Assembly (NCBI GenBank): GCA_026418935.1
Contig: JAOAAJ010000071.1
Span: 1-64,000, forward strand
From: Caloramator sp.
Lineage (GTDB): Bacteria > Bacillota > Clostridia > Clostridiales > Caloramatoraceae
Direction: 5' to 3'
Length of the DNA stretch: 64,000 nucleotides
Shown here: one piece after another, positions 19,679 to 28,472 of the stretch
Layout of the letters: each line of letters starts with the position of its first letter
How positions within the stretch are numbered: position 1 is the first letter of the stretch
Position numbers and translations under genes: made by a program
Notes under the pieces: generated by a model
Seen by the model: only the letters and a program-made list of their open reading frames with translations
Told to the model about the DNA's origin: nothing
Databases searched by the model: none

Positions 19679-20863
19679 TTACTTTATAAAGTTTGCAAAT
19701 GTAGTTATTATAATTGAGTTTGTAAAGTCAATTAGAAAGGCTCCAACTATTGGTACAACAAAGAATGCCTTTGGTGCAGCACCGTATTTTTCACAAATTG
19801 CTGTCATATTAGCCATTGCATTTGGAGTTGCTCCCATACCAAAACCACAAATTCCTGATGACATAACAGCTGCATCATAGTCTTTACCATTTAGATTAAA
19901 TACAACGAAGTATGCAAAAAGAATCATAAGTATTGTTTGTACTATAAGTATAGCAAGCATTGGGCCTGCAACTTCTTTTAGTTCCCAAAGCTTAAGTCCT
20001 ATTAGAGCCATTGATAGGAATACGTTTAGGCCTATTGAACCTAAAATATCAGCACATTTTTGATTTATATGATACTTGCCTGTCGATTCTCCTATATTTA
20101 ATATTATTGCTGCAATAATCATTGCGTTTATGTATGAAGGTAAAGTAATGTTCTTACTCTTAAACCATAATTCAAGTACAGCTCCAAGTGACATTGAAAT
20201 TATAATTACAGTAAATGTTCTAAACATTTCTTCATAGCTCACTACATCGTTTGAAATTGCTACTTCATCCAAGTAATCAGAAGCGTGTGATTTAAGGTTA
20301 TTCTTAACTATCAGCTTTCTGGCTATTGGACCACCAATTAAGCTACCCATAACCAGTCCAAATGTAGCAGCAGCCATTGCAGCAGTTACAGCACCATTAA
20401 ATCCATAGGACTTTTCAAATAGTTCACCGAAGGCTGCTCCAGTACCGTGTCCTCCTACCATTGTTACAGAACCTGCTATAAGTCCAAGTAATGGATTAGC
20501 ACCTACAGCTTTAGCTACAAGTACTCCTAAAGTATCTTGAAGAAGTACAAGAACAACTGTACATAGGAAGAATACTAATACAGCAAGTCCACCTTTTTTA
20601 AGGAGTTTTAGACTGGCAGTTAAACCTATGGTTGTAAAAAATACTAACATAAATGGTTTTTGAAGTGTTGTGTCAAGAGTAAGTTTTAGGATTCCATTTT
20701 CTCTTAAGATTAGATTTACAATTGCAAATAATAGTCCACCAACAACTGGTGCAGGTATACAGAACTTTTCAAGTACTTTTACTTTTGAGCGTATAAATAC
20801 ACCCAAATAGTAAACTACTACGGCAAGTCCGACCGTTTGAATCATGTCGAGTTTTAGTTCCAT
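19679..20863 (-). CDS. gltS: Sodium/glutamate symporter
   Basis: This integral membrane ESS-family carrier takes up glutamate with sodium ions. It has 394 residues and about ten or more membrane segments, with glycine-rich re-entrant signatures VGGHGTGAAFGELFE and GICGFGMGATPNAMANM in the two repeat halves. It is transcribed opposite to its neighbours and converges on hisC across a shared hairpin. AAGGGGGAT lies upstream of the ATG. Confidence 0.95.
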   Translation of the reverse strand: MELKLDMIQTVGLAVVVYYLGVFIRSKVKVLEKFCIPAPVVGGLLFAIVNLILRENGILKLTLDTTLQKPFMLVFFTTIGLTASLKLLKKGGLAVLVFFLCTVVLVLLQDTLGVLVAKAVGANPLLGLIAGSVTMVGGHGTGAAFGELFEKSYGFNGAVTAAMAAATFGLVMGSLIGGPIARKLIVKNNLKSHASDYLDEVAISNDVVSYEEMFRTFTVIIISMSLGAVLELWFKSKNITLPSYINAMIIAAIILNIGESTGKYHINQKCADILGSIGLNVFLSMALIGLKLWELKEVAGPMLAILIVQTILMILFAYFVVFNLNGKDYDAAVMSSGICGFGMGATPNAMANMTAICEKYGAAPKAFFVVPIVGAFLIDFTNSIIITTFANFIK

Positions 20864-20903
20864 AATAATCCCCCTTATGCAAAAATTTTGTCGTATATTT
20901 TTA

Positions 20904-20931
20904 TAATTACAGAAAATTCGAAAAAAGTCAA
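20904..20931 (-). promoter_or_regulatory. Candidate promoter of gltS
   Basis: On the - strand TTGACT is followed after 16 bases by TAATTA, about 40 bases upstream of the gltS start. The -10 box is a weak match. Confidence 0.4.
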
Positions 20932-21031
20932 CAATAATTTTAATAGTTTATTAATAAAATTATCAAATTTGCAAAAAAATTAGCACAATATAACATAGTT
21001 TAATAAATATATTAAATAATATTTAACAATT

Positions 21032-21943
21032 TTATTTATATATAGCCAAAGGGGTTGCATAAATTGCAGGTGGTGATAAAGTATAATCAAATTCAGTTGG
21101 TACAATAATGCCTTTATCTTTGAGTATTAATAGGTATTCAATAGTTAAGTTTAAAAATGAAGTATAATAATTTTCCATACAAGTTTTATATAGGAGGCAA
21201 AATTTCTCACCATTATTTATTTTTTTATTTATCCTACAAAAAAATTTGCACTCACAGTCTACATAGTCATAAATATAAAATGTTTTATCTAAGAAAAAAC
21301 TTGAATTTATGTTTAGTATACAATTGAAATTATGACAATCAAATATGAGGTTAGTCGTATTATTTCTAATTAATTGATCATGTAGATTTTTTAATTGTTT
21401 ATAAATAAAATCAAAATTTGTTAATGAATATTTAGGAGTATCTGGGAGAAGTTTATTTAAGTTGCTTGTTCCGTAACATTCTAATATAGATAATATAGTT
21501 TCTATTTCAGGTATTAAGTTTTTACTGGATATTTTACCCGTTAACTCAAGAAAATCACTTGATTTTAAATAATCAATGTTTGTATTAAAGGAAACTTGGT
21601 TATTATTTATTAAAAGGTTCTTTAAAGAATTAAATATTGTAAAAGTTGCATAAGTTTTTCTTATTCTTGTTTGAATCCTTACTCCACATCTATTTTCAAT
21701 AGAATTATTTGCATCAAAGACGTTACTGGAGCTATTATCTAAAGTTATATTTTTATCTTTTGAGTCAGTAATTTTGCAATCATTAGAAAGAGCTTTTTTA
21801 TAATCTAAACCAAGCTTTGAAAATTCATCAATTGAATTTAATATTGTATCTTCTTTTGTCTCAATGTATCCATTAATCAAAGTTGAATATAAATCTATAA
21901 TCATATTTTTGTTTAGGTATATTGGCATATTTATATTTGGCAT
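21032..21943 (-). CDS. Uncharacterised protein, resembles DUF6414 family
   Basis: This 303-residue protein has no signal peptide and no clear membrane segment. It opens with MPIYLNKNMIIDLYSTL and has a hydrophilic Asn/Asp/Ser-rich stretch near residues 55-85. A block around RKTYATFTIFNSLKNLL and a later FLELTGKISSKNLIP resemble, from memory, the conserved core of DUF6414 proteins; the C-terminus ends PLAIYK. Several cysteines cluster near residues 232-254 (DCECKFFC, CLLYKTC). The reading frame is clean and preceded by AAGGTGAT. It lies alone between gltS and a divergent ferredoxin gene. Function unknown; the family call is tentative. Confidence 0.5.
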   Translation of the reverse strand: MPNINMPIYLNKNMIIDLYSTLINGYIETKEDTILNSIDEFSKLGLDYKKALSNDCKITDSKDKNITLDNSSSNVFDANNSIENRCGVRIQTRIRKTYATFTIFNSLKNLLINNNQVSFNTNIDYLKSSDFLELTGKISSKNLIPEIETILSILECYGTSNLNKLLPDTPKYSLTNFDFIYKQLKNLHDQLIRNNTTNLIFDCHNFNCILNINSSFFLDKTFYIYDYVDCECKFFCRINKKINNGEKFCLLYKTCMENYYTSFLNLTIEYLLILKDKGIIVPTEFDYTLSPPAIYATPLAIYK

Positions 21944-22003
21944 AAAATCACCTTAAATATAATCTATTACATAATATGCATATAAAATTTTATGGTTAAA
22001 ATC

Positions 22004-22032
22004 TTGATATATTTTAAAATATATATTATAAT
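22004..22032 (+). promoter_or_regulatory. Promoter of the ferredoxin gene
   Basis: TTGATA and TATAAT are exactly 17 bases apart, 40 bases upstream of the ATG. Confidence 0.75.
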
Positions 22033-22037
22033 TTCAA

Positions 22038-22056
22038 TATACCCCATATAGGTATA
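22038..22056 (+). promoter_or_regulatory. Operator-like inverted repeat at the ferredoxin transcription start
   Basis: TATACC and GGTATA are perfect arms around a 7-base centre. The repeat begins 5 bases after the -10 box, so a bound repressor would block initiation. The cognate regulator is not identifiable. Confidence 0.4.
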
Positions 22057-22071
22057 AGAGGAGGAGTAGAG

Positions 22072-22272
22072 ATGAAAAAAGCATATATTGACCCACAAAA
22101 ATGTGATAGATCACCTTTTTGCCCTGCTAAAAGAGTATGCCCAGTAGGTGCTATAACCCAAGATAAAGCAGGATTTTTTGGTGGTGGCATTTCAAAGGTT
22201 GATGAAAGTAAGTGTGTTGGATGTGGTAAGTGCGTTAGCTATTGTCCAGCAAGAGCTATAACAATGAAATAG
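22072..22272 (+). CDS. Small ferredoxin-like 4Fe-4S protein
   Basis: This 66-residue protein has a complete 4Fe-4S motif CVGCGKCVSYCP at residues 48-59 and a degenerate N-terminal half in which cysteines are spaced CDRSPFC and RVCPVGAI. It may therefore carry one normal cluster and a second unusual cluster, or one cluster only. It is probably an electron carrier or a metal/iron-sulfur accessory protein. AGGAGGAG precedes the ATG. It is a single-gene unit with its own promoter and a hairpin downstream. Confidence 0.85.
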   Translation: MKKAYIDPQKCDRSPFCPAKRVCPVGAITQDKAGFFGGGISKVDESKCVGCGKCVSYCPARAITMK

Positions 22273-22321
22273 GGGGTATCCCTAAAAATTAGACAAAAGT
22301 GTAGTTTTATTTTTAAAATAT

Positions 22322-22386
22322 AAAGAGTCCCATAGTTGAATTTAAAAGGTTTAACAACAAGCCTAAAATTCAATATGGGGCTCTTT
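22322..22386. repeat. Long intergenic hairpin, possible repeat family member (copy 2) and bidirectional terminator
   Basis: The 5' arm AAAGAGTCCCATAGTTGAA pairs with TTCAATATGGGGCTCTTT with one mismatch and one bulge; the stem extends through AAAATT to a loop of about 12 bases. A T-rich tract follows on the + strand. It separates the ferredoxin gene from the convergent - strand gene. Its right end shares ATATGGGGCT and ATTTATTAA with the hairpin at 17307-17384. Confidence 0.65.
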
Positions 22387-22393
22387 TTATTTA

Positions 22394-23158
22394 TTAACTG
22401 TTTAATTTATACTTTTCCTTAATATGCTGAAGTGCACTTTCAAATTTATAGGATTTAATTTTAGGATATGATCGTAGAAGCAATTTTTGCTTAAAGCTTA
22501 ATCTATTAAGGACTTTTTCTTTTATAAAGTTTAGACTTTCGATTTTATTTTCAAGTTTAATTTTAGTTTCTATGCTAACAGATTCACTTAATTTATCTAA
22601 TGTATTTTTAATTTCTGTTAAAATTTCTTGTAATTCAATATAGATTGATTTTAATTCAAATAGGCTGTTTATGGTTAAAACAGCATCTATTAAAATGCAA
22701 GCAAATAAGAGATTATATACCCATTCACCATATTTATCGCTTATAAACAATATAATATTATTTATCTTTGGATGAATTAGTTTCATAAAAATTACTGCAA
22801 ATACTCCCCAGTATATTGAGAATTTTAAACATACATATCCCTTAATGTTAAGCTTTTCATTTGAATAATCCCACCATTTAGAGTGAAATAAGATTTCAAG
22901 CAAATATCCAGTTATATATTCAATAATACTTGCAATTAATGAACCTATAATAAAAGTTATTATAAAATTATTCCTAAATGGTGTTAGAGCAATAATAAAT
23001 ACGACTGCTGAAAAGCCATAAATTGGACATATAGGTCCATATAAAAATCCCCTATTTATAAAACGTTTATCTTTATAAATATGGTATAATACTTCTATAG
23101 TCCAGCCAAAAAATGAATAGATTAGAAAAGAAAGAAATAGATAATATAATTTATTCAA
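22394..23158 (-). CDS. CmpB-type putative ABC transporter permease (PF06541-like)
   Basis: This 254-residue protein has about five membrane segments in its first 170 residues and a helical cytoplasmic tail. It begins with FLIYSFFGWTIEVLYH and has NRGFLYGPICPIYGFSAV and SIIEYITGYLLEILF, which are characteristic of the family annotated as CmpB or putative ABC transporter permease. No ATPase partner is encoded nearby, so transport by an ABC mechanism is not shown. It starts with TTG at 23158, supported by AGGGGGAG upstream on the - strand. Confidence 0.8.
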   Translation of the reverse strand: MNKLYYLFLSFLIYSFFGWTIEVLYHIYKDKRFINRGFLYGPICPIYGFSAVVFIIALTPFRNNFIITFIIGSLIASIIEYITGYLLEILFHSKWWDYSNEKLNIKGYVCLKFSIYWGVFAVIFMKLIHPKINNIILFISDKYGEWVYNLLFACILIDAVLTINSLFELKSIYIELQEILTEIKNTLDKLSESVSIETKIKLENKIESLNFIKEKVLNRLSFKQKLLLRSYPKIKSYKFESALQHIKEKYKLNS

Positions 23159-23254
23159 AGTATATCTCCCCCTAAAAATTAGTGATATTTTAATATGATA
23201 ACAATAAATAATTATACCACTTAGTACAAAAAAATCAATTTGAGGTGAACATAT

Positions 23255-24565
23255 ATGGATATGTTTGAATTATTAAATAAAAATAAAGATAATAGACCTC
23301 TTGCAGAAAGAATGAGACCAGAATCGCTTGAGGAGTTTGTTGGTCAAAAACATATACTTGGAAAAAATAAAATGCTATATAGGTCAATTATGACGGATAA
23401 TTTGTCCTCTATAATATTATATGGTCCTCCAGGTACAGGTAAAACTACGCTTGCAATGATTATAGCAAATACAACTAAATCAGAGTTTAGGCAAATAAAT
23501 GCAGTATCATCAGGTGTTTCAGATATTAAGAAAATTGTTGAAGAGGCTCAAAGTAATTTAAAATTGAACTCTAAAAGAACAATTCTTTTCATAGATGAGA
23601 TACATAGATTTAATAAACTTCAGCAGGATGCACTACTACCTTATGTAGAAAGAGGTATAGTTATTTTAATTGGTGCAACAACAGAAAACCCATACTTTGA
23701 AGTTAATAAAGCATTACTTTCAAGGTCTATGATATTTGAGCTTAAGGAATTAAAAGAGGAAGAGATAGAAGAGGTTTTAAAAAAAGCTTTAGAAAGCCCA
23801 AAAGGACTAAAGGAGTATAACGTTGATATAGATGATGAAGCTATAAAATACATTGCATTTAATTCTGGAGGAGATGTAAGACGAGCATTAAATGCATTAG
23901 AAATGGCGGTAAAAACTTCAGAGAAAGTTGAAGGGAAAATAAAAGTTACTTTAGAGGATGCTTATGAATGTATTCAAAAAAGAGTAATTCTATATGATAA
24001 AAATGGAGATTACCATTATGACTTGATTTCAGCCTTTATAAAAAGTATGAGGGGTACAGATCCTGATGCAACAATATATTATCTTGCTAAACTTATAGAA
24101 TCAGGAGAAGACCCTATGTTTATAGCACGAAGAATAATGATTTGTGCAAGTGAGGATGTAGGCAATGCTGACCCTATGGCACTTATTGTTGCAACTAATG
24201 CAGCAACTGCTGTGAGTATGATTGGATATCCAGAGGCAAGAATAATACTTTCCCAAGCAGCTTTATATGTAGCTTGTGCACCTAAGAGTAACTCTTGTTA
24301 TTTAGCAATTGATAATGCACTTGAGGATATTAGAAAAAATAATGATTCAGGTGTACCACCTTATTTGAAAGATGCACATTATAAGGGGGCAAACAAACTT
24401 AATAGAGGAGTTGGATATAAATACCCACACGATTATAATGGTTATGTGAAACAGGACTATCTTCCTGCTTCACATATTGGGAAGAAGTTTTATATACCTA
24501 AAAATATAGGTTACGAGTCAAAGATAAAAGAAAGGTTAAATAGATTAAAGGAAATATATGAATAA
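23255..24565 (+). CDS. rarA: Replication-associated recombination protein RarA (MgsA)
   Basis: This AAA+ ATPase related to clamp loaders acts at stalled replication forks. Walker A GPPGTGKTT lies near residue 57, Walker B FIDEIHRFNK near residue 111, a sensor region GATTENP follows, and the C-terminal RarA tetramerisation region contains SEDVGNADP and YKYPHDYNGYVKQDYLP. Length of 436 residues is normal. The start codon lies in a four-base loop between AACATAT and ATATGTT; an alternative start two codons later exists. The gene stands just upstream of the isc operon. Confidence 0.95.
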   Translation: MDMFELLNKNKDNRPLAERMRPESLEEFVGQKHILGKNKMLYRSIMTDNLSSIILYGPPGTGKTTLAMIIANTTKSEFRQINAVSSGVSDIKKIVEEAQSNLKLNSKRTILFIDEIHRFNKLQQDALLPYVERGIVILIGATTENPYFEVNKALLSRSMIFELKELKEEEIEEVLKKALESPKGLKEYNVDIDDEAIKYIAFNSGGDVRRALNALEMAVKTSEKVEGKIKVTLEDAYECIQKRVILYDKNGDYHYDLISAFIKSMRGTDPDATIYYLAKLIESGEDPMFIARRIMICASEDVGNADPMALIVATNAATAVSMIGYPEARIILSQAALYVACAPKSNSCYLAIDNALEDIRKNNDSGVPPYLKDAHYKGANKLNRGVGYKYPHDYNGYVKQDYLPASHIGKKFYIPKNIGYESKIKERLNRLKEIYE

Positions 24566-24622
24566 TATAGGGATAATATAGAAATAATAGTAAATGCTAA
24601 AGTTATATTTTTAAATTTAAAG

Positions 24623-24651
24623 TTGACAAAAATACTCTGCTATGATAAGCT
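24623..24651 (+). promoter_or_regulatory. Promoter region of the isc-mnmA operon
   Basis: A perfect TTGACA -35 box lies at 24623-24628. The -10 region is ambiguous (TAAGCT at 17-base spacing, with ATGATAAG around it). This region is also where an Rrf2/IscR-type autoregulator would bind, but no symmetric site is clear. Confidence 0.4.
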
Positions 24652-24702
24652 TAAAATGAAATTCTTATTATTTTACTCGGAATTAAATTTGAGGTGATTC
24701 AT

Positions 24703-25146
24703 TTGAAACTATCAACACGAGGGCGATATGGTGTTAAGGCTATGTTCGAACTTGCTTTAAATTACGGCAATGAGCCACTATCAATAAAAACTATCTCAGA
24801 AAAACAAAATATATCTGAATACTATCTTGAGCAGTTGTTTGGATCCTTAAGAAAGGCAGGTCTTGTTAAGAGCATAAGGGGTGCACAAGGTGGTTATGTA
24901 TTAAGCAGACCGCCATCAGAAGTAACAGTAGGAGATATATTAGATGTGTTAGAAGGACCTATTGAAATTTCTGAATGTATAGATGACGAAGACAATTGTT
25001 CAAGAATTGAATATTGTGCAACAAGACTTTTATGGATAAAAATAAGAGACAGTGTAAATCAAGTTACACATTCAATAACTTTAGAAGATATGGTAAATGA
25101 CTATAAATCTATGAATATTATAACAAGTATCAAAAGGGGAGAATAA
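24703..25146 (+). CDS. iscR: Rrf2-family transcriptional regulator, IscR-like
   Basis: This is a winged-helix DNA-binding protein that probably senses iron-sulfur status and controls the isc genes behind it. [17 protein letters not shown] and the [21 protein letters not shown] recognition region are typical of Rrf2 proteins. Three cysteines in the [15 protein letters not shown] segment occupy the cluster-ligand region of IscR. The TTG at 24703 is preferred because GAGGTGATT serves as its ribosome binding site; the GTG at 24694 lies within that site. It ends 2 bases before the desulfurase gene. Length is 147 residues. A CymR-like role is the alternative. Confidence 0.88.
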   Translation: MKLSTRGRYGVKAMFELALNYGNEPLSIKTISEKQNISEYYLEQLFGSLRKAGLVKSIRGAQGGYVLSRPPSEVTVGDILDVLEGPIEISECIDDEDNCSRIEYCATRLLWIKIRDSVNQVTHSITLEDMVNDYKSMNIITSIKRGE

Positions 25147-25148
25147 CT

Positions 25149-26336
25149 ATGGAAAAAAGGTTTGTTTATATGGACCATGCGGCTACAACATATACTAAGC
25201 AAGAAGTTTTAGAAGCAATGATGCCTTATTTTACTGAGCAATTTGGAAATGCTTCATCAATATATACCTTTGGGAGAAGGTCAAAGGCAACTATAGAGGA
25301 AGCAAGAGAAAAGGTTGCAAAAGCATTGAATGCACTACCAGATGAAATATATTTTACAGGTGGAGGCTCAGAGGCTGATAACTGGGCAATAAAGGGTGTA
25401 GCATATGCTAATAGAAATAAAGGAAACCATATTATAACAACAAAGATAGAGCACCATGCGGTGTTACATACCTGTGAATACCTTGAAAAACAAGGGTTTG
25501 AGGTAACATACCTTGATGTTGATGAATATGGTTTAATAAATCTTGATGATTTAAAAAACGCAATAACTGATAAAACAATTTTAATAACAATAATGTTTGC
25601 AAACAATGAAATAGGAACAATTCAGCCTATTGCAGAAATAGGTAAAATTGCAAGGGAAAGAGGAATATATTTCCATACCGATGCGGTTCAAGCTGTAGGA
25701 AATGTAGAAATTGATGTTAAAGAAATGAATATAGATATGTTGTCTCTTGCAGGACATAAATTCTATGGACCAAAGGGTGTTGGAGCCCTTTATATAAGAA
25801 AAGGTGTTAAAATTGACAATCTAATTCATGGTGGAGGACAAGAAAGAAAGAGAAGAGCAGGAACAGAAAATCTACCTGGAATAGTTGGATTGGCAAAAGC
25901 TATAGAGCTTGCGACATCAAATATTGAAGAGCACAACAGAAAAATAAAGGCAATGAGGGATAGACTACTTAAAGGTATAATGGAAAAGATTCCTTATACT
26001 AAATTAAATGGTCATCCAGTAAAGAGACTTCCAGGAAACATAAACGTAAGCTTTCAGTTTATAGAAGGCGAATCATTACTTCTATTGTTAGACCATTATG
26101 GAATTTGTGCATCAACAGGAAGTGCTTGTTCTTCAGGTTCCCTTGACCCATCACATGTACTAATGGCAATAGGGTTACCACATGAGATTGCACACGGCTC
26201 TTTAAGACTAAGTCTTGGAGATTTAAATAAAGAAGAAGACGTTGACTATGTATTAGAAGTTCTACCACAAATTGTACAAAGATTAAGAGATATGTCACCA
26301 TTATACGAATCATTTATAAAAGAAGGGGGAAAATAA
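25149..26336 (+). CDS. iscS: Cysteine desulfurase (IscS/NifS)
   Basis: This PLP enzyme takes sulfur from cysteine as a persulfide and passes it to IscU and, here, probably to MnmA. Seen are the N-terminal [15 protein letters not shown], the PLP lysine in [12 protein letters not shown] near residue 206, and the active-site loop [16 protein letters not shown] near residue 324 with the catalytic cysteine. Length of 395 residues is normal. It lies in an operon with iscR upstream and iscU 2 bases downstream. Confidence 0.95.
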   Translation: MEKRFVYMDHAATTYTKQEVLEAMMPYFTEQFGNASSIYTFGRRSKATIEEAREKVAKALNALPDEIYFTGGGSEADNWAIKGVAYANRNKGNHIITTKIEHHAVLHTCEYLEKQGFEVTYLDVDEYGLINLDDLKNAITDKTILITIMFANNEIGTIQPIAEIGKIARERGIYFHTDAVQAVGNVEIDVKEMNIDMLSLAGHKFYGPKGVGALYIRKGVKIDNLIHGGGQERKRRAGTENLPGIVGLAKAIELATSNIEEHNRKIKAMRDRLLKGIMEKIPYTKLNGHPVKRLPGNINVSFQFIEGESLLLLLDHYGICASTGSACSSGSLDPSHVLMAIGLPHEIAHGSLRLSLGDLNKEEDVDYVLEVLPQIVQRLRDMSPLYESFIKEGGK

Positions 26337-26338
26337 AT

Positions 26339-26761
26339 ATGTATAGTGATAAAGTAATGGACCATTTTATGAATCCAAGAAATGTAGGAGAAATAGAAAA
26401 TGCTGATGGTATAGGTGAAGTTGGAAACGCTAAATGCGGAGATATAATGAAAATTTATCTTAAGGTTGAAGATAATAGAATAGTAGATGTAAAATTCAAG
26501 ACCTTTGGATGTGGTTCTGCAATTGCTTCAAGTTCAATGGCAACAGAATTAATAAAAGGAAAGACATTGGAAGAAGCTTGGGAACTTACGAATGTTGCTG
26601 TTGCAGAGGCTTTAGATGGACTTCCACCAGCTAAAATGCACTGTTCAGTATTAGCAGAACAAGCAATTCATAAGGCAATAAATGACTATAGAATTAAACA
26701 AGGATTAGAACCTTGGGAAGATAGATTTAGTGATGATGACGACCATCATCATCATGAATAA
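26339..26761 (+). CDS. iscU: Iron-sulfur cluster scaffold protein (IscU/NifU N-terminal type)
   Basis: This is the scaffold on which iron-sulfur clusters are assembled before transfer. The three ligand cysteines are in GNAKCGD, KTFGCGSAIASSS and MHCS. The 140-residue length fits a NifU-like scaffold. An unusual C-terminal tail, DDDDHHHH plus Glu, could bind metal. It lies between the desulfurase and mnmA genes in the same operon. Confidence 0.95.
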   Translation: MYSDKVMDHFMNPRNVGEIENADGIGEVGNAKCGDIMKIYLKVEDNRIVDVKFKTFGCGSAIASSSMATELIKGKTLEEAWELTNVAVAEALDGLPPAKMHCSVLAEQAIHKAINDYRIKQGLEPWEDRFSDDDDHHHHE

Positions 26762-26776
26762 TAAGTAGGTGAATGT

Positions 26777-27847
26777 ATGAAGGAAAAGGTTGTAATAGGG
26801 ATGAGCGGCGGAGTAGATAGCTCCGTCGCTGCATATTTGCTTAAGGAACAGGGATATGATGTTCTTGGTATAACTATGGAGGTTATACCGAGAAACTTAG
26901 AATTTGAAGAGAGAGAGGGAGGATGTTGTTCTCTTTCTGCTGTAAATGACGCTACAAGGGTTGCTGCAAAGCTTGATATACCATATTATGTTTTAAATTT
27001 TAAGGATGTATTTGAATCAAAAGTTATCAATTATTTTATAGACGAATATTTAGCAGGTAAGACACCAAATCCTTGTATTGCGTGTAACAAATATATTAAA
27101 TTTGACGAGTTTTTAAAAAGGGCAGAGGTTCTTGGTGCAAAATATATAGCAACTGGACACTATGCCATAATTGAAAAGGATGAAAAAACAGGTAGGTTCC
27201 TATTAAAAAGGTCTAAAGATGATAAGAAAGACCAAACCTATGTGCTCTATAATATGACTCAATATCAGCTTGAACATACTTTAATGCCACTTGGTGGATA
27301 TACTAAAGATAAGGTAAGAGAGATAGCAAGAGAAATTGGCCTATCTGTTGCAAATAAAAAGGACAGCGAAGAGATTTGCTTTGTTCCTGACAATGATTAT
27401 GCAAGGTTTATAAAAGAAAGAAGACCAGAAGATATTAAACCAGGTTATTTTGTTGATGTTGATGGAAATAGATTGGGAAAACATAAAGGTATAGTACATT
27501 ACACAATTGGTCAAAGAAAGGGACTTGGTTTATCATTAGGAAAACCAGTTTATGTTATTGATATTATACCCGAAAAAAACTTAGTTGTAGTTGGAGATGA
27601 AAAGGATATATTTAAGGATACACTATATGCTGAAGATGTAAACTTTATTCCTTTTGAAAAGCTTGAGGGTGAAATGAAGGTTACAGCAAAGATAAGGTAT
27701 TCAGCAAAGGAAGCAAATGCAATAATAAAACCTTATCAAAATGGTGTTTTAGTAAAATTTGAAATACCTCAAAGGGCAATAACAAAGGGGCAATCGGTTG
27801 TATTTTATGACGGAGATGTAGTTGTTGGTGGAGGAATTATAAAATAA
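26777..27847 (+). CDS. mnmA: tRNA-specific 2-thiouridylase
   Basis: MnmA adds sulfur to uridine-34 of Glu, Gln and Lys tRNAs using ATP and persulfide sulfur. The PP-loop [12 protein letters not shown] is at the N-terminus, and the catalytic cysteines are in [12 protein letters not shown] near residue 100 and SEEICFVPD near residue 200. The length of 356 residues is normal. Its place directly after iscS and iscU fits direct sulfur delivery. A strong terminator follows, so the transcription unit is iscR-iscS-iscU-mnmA. Confidence 0.96.
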   Translation: MKEKVVIGMSGGVDSSVAAYLLKEQGYDVLGITMEVIPRNLEFEEREGGCCSLSAVNDATRVAAKLDIPYYVLNFKDVFESKVINYFIDEYLAGKTPNPCIACNKYIKFDEFLKRAEVLGAKYIATGHYAIIEKDEKTGRFLLKRSKDDKKDQTYVLYNMTQYQLEHTLMPLGGYTKDKVREIAREIGLSVANKKDSEEICFVPDNDYARFIKERRPEDIKPGYFVDVDGNRLGKHKGIVHYTIGQRKGLGLSLGKPVYVIDIIPEKNLVVVGDEKDIFKDTLYAEDVNFIPFEKLEGEMKVTAKIRYSAKEANAIIKPYQNGVLVKFEIPQRAITKGQSVVFYDGDVVVGGGIIK

Positions 27848-27888
27848 GTAAACAAAGGGTGCTTTGCATCCTTTGTTTACTTATTTTT
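27843..27888 (+). terminator. Intrinsic terminator after mnmA
   Basis: AATAAGTAAACAAAGG pairs with CCTTTGTTTACTTATT around a short GTGC/GCAT-capped loop, followed by a T run. Confidence 0.9.
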
Positions 27889-27950
27889 AGTTTTTTGATG
27901 GGTATTTTTTATAATGTTTTGCAAAAAATATCTAAAAAAGGGGTGATATT

Positions 27951-28463
27951 ATGAAAAGGTTGACAGATATCCTAAATAAAAGGGTTATTACCTATTCGGG
28001 AGATGATTTAGGCAAGATAATAGATATTTTATTTGATTGCAGAAAATTAAATGTAACAGGGTATATTATTTCAAAAAGAAGAGGGTTTTTAAATAGGTTC
28101 TATTTAGTTGCTCCTAAACAAATCAATATAGTTTCTGAAGTTATTATTGTTTCAAACCTTGATAAAAATCTAAATAAGATTAAATATAAGCTGCTTAAAA
28201 AAATCAGTTTAGCTGAAAGATTGGGTAATAGCATTTTTTCAAAAAATACAATTTATTTGGGAAGTTTAAAGGATGTAATTTTTGATGAATATACTGGAGA
28301 AATAAAAGCACTTTGCATAACAAATGGAATATTAAATGACTTAATAAATGGAAGGAATATTATTTTGGTCGACAAGGATACCAAATTTAAGTCAAAATTT
28401 ATAATAGTTAACGATGATATAAGAATTTTAAATAAAGCATCTATAAATAAAATACTAAGGTAG
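27951..28463 (+). CDS. PRC-barrel domain protein
   Basis: This 170-residue soluble protein has two PRC-barrel-like halves: the first from DILNKRVITYSGDDLGKIIDILFD, the second from NTIYLGSLKDVIFDEYTGEIKALCI. PRC-barrel proteins take part in RNA processing or in membrane or photosystem assembly; no specific role can be inferred here. GGGGTGAT precedes the ATG. It ends 9 bases before the permease gene and is probably co-transcribed with it. Confidence 0.75.
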   Translation: MKRLTDILNKRVITYSGDDLGKIIDILFDCRKLNVTGYIISKRRGFLNRFYLVAPKQINIVSEVIIVSNLDKNLNKIKYKLLKKISLAERLGNSIFSKNTIYLGSLKDVIFDEYTGEIKALCITNGILNDLINGRNIILVDKDTKFKSKFIIVNDDIRILNKASINKILR

Positions 28464-28472
28464 TGTCTAATT

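Noticed and set aside
22280-23182. 13-base direct repeat CCCTAAAAATTAG at 22280 and 23170 as ends of a mobile element
   Set aside because: The copies are in the same orientation, no transposase or terminal inverted repeat is present, and the gene between them is an ordinary membrane protein; chance in A+T-rich DNA is adequate.
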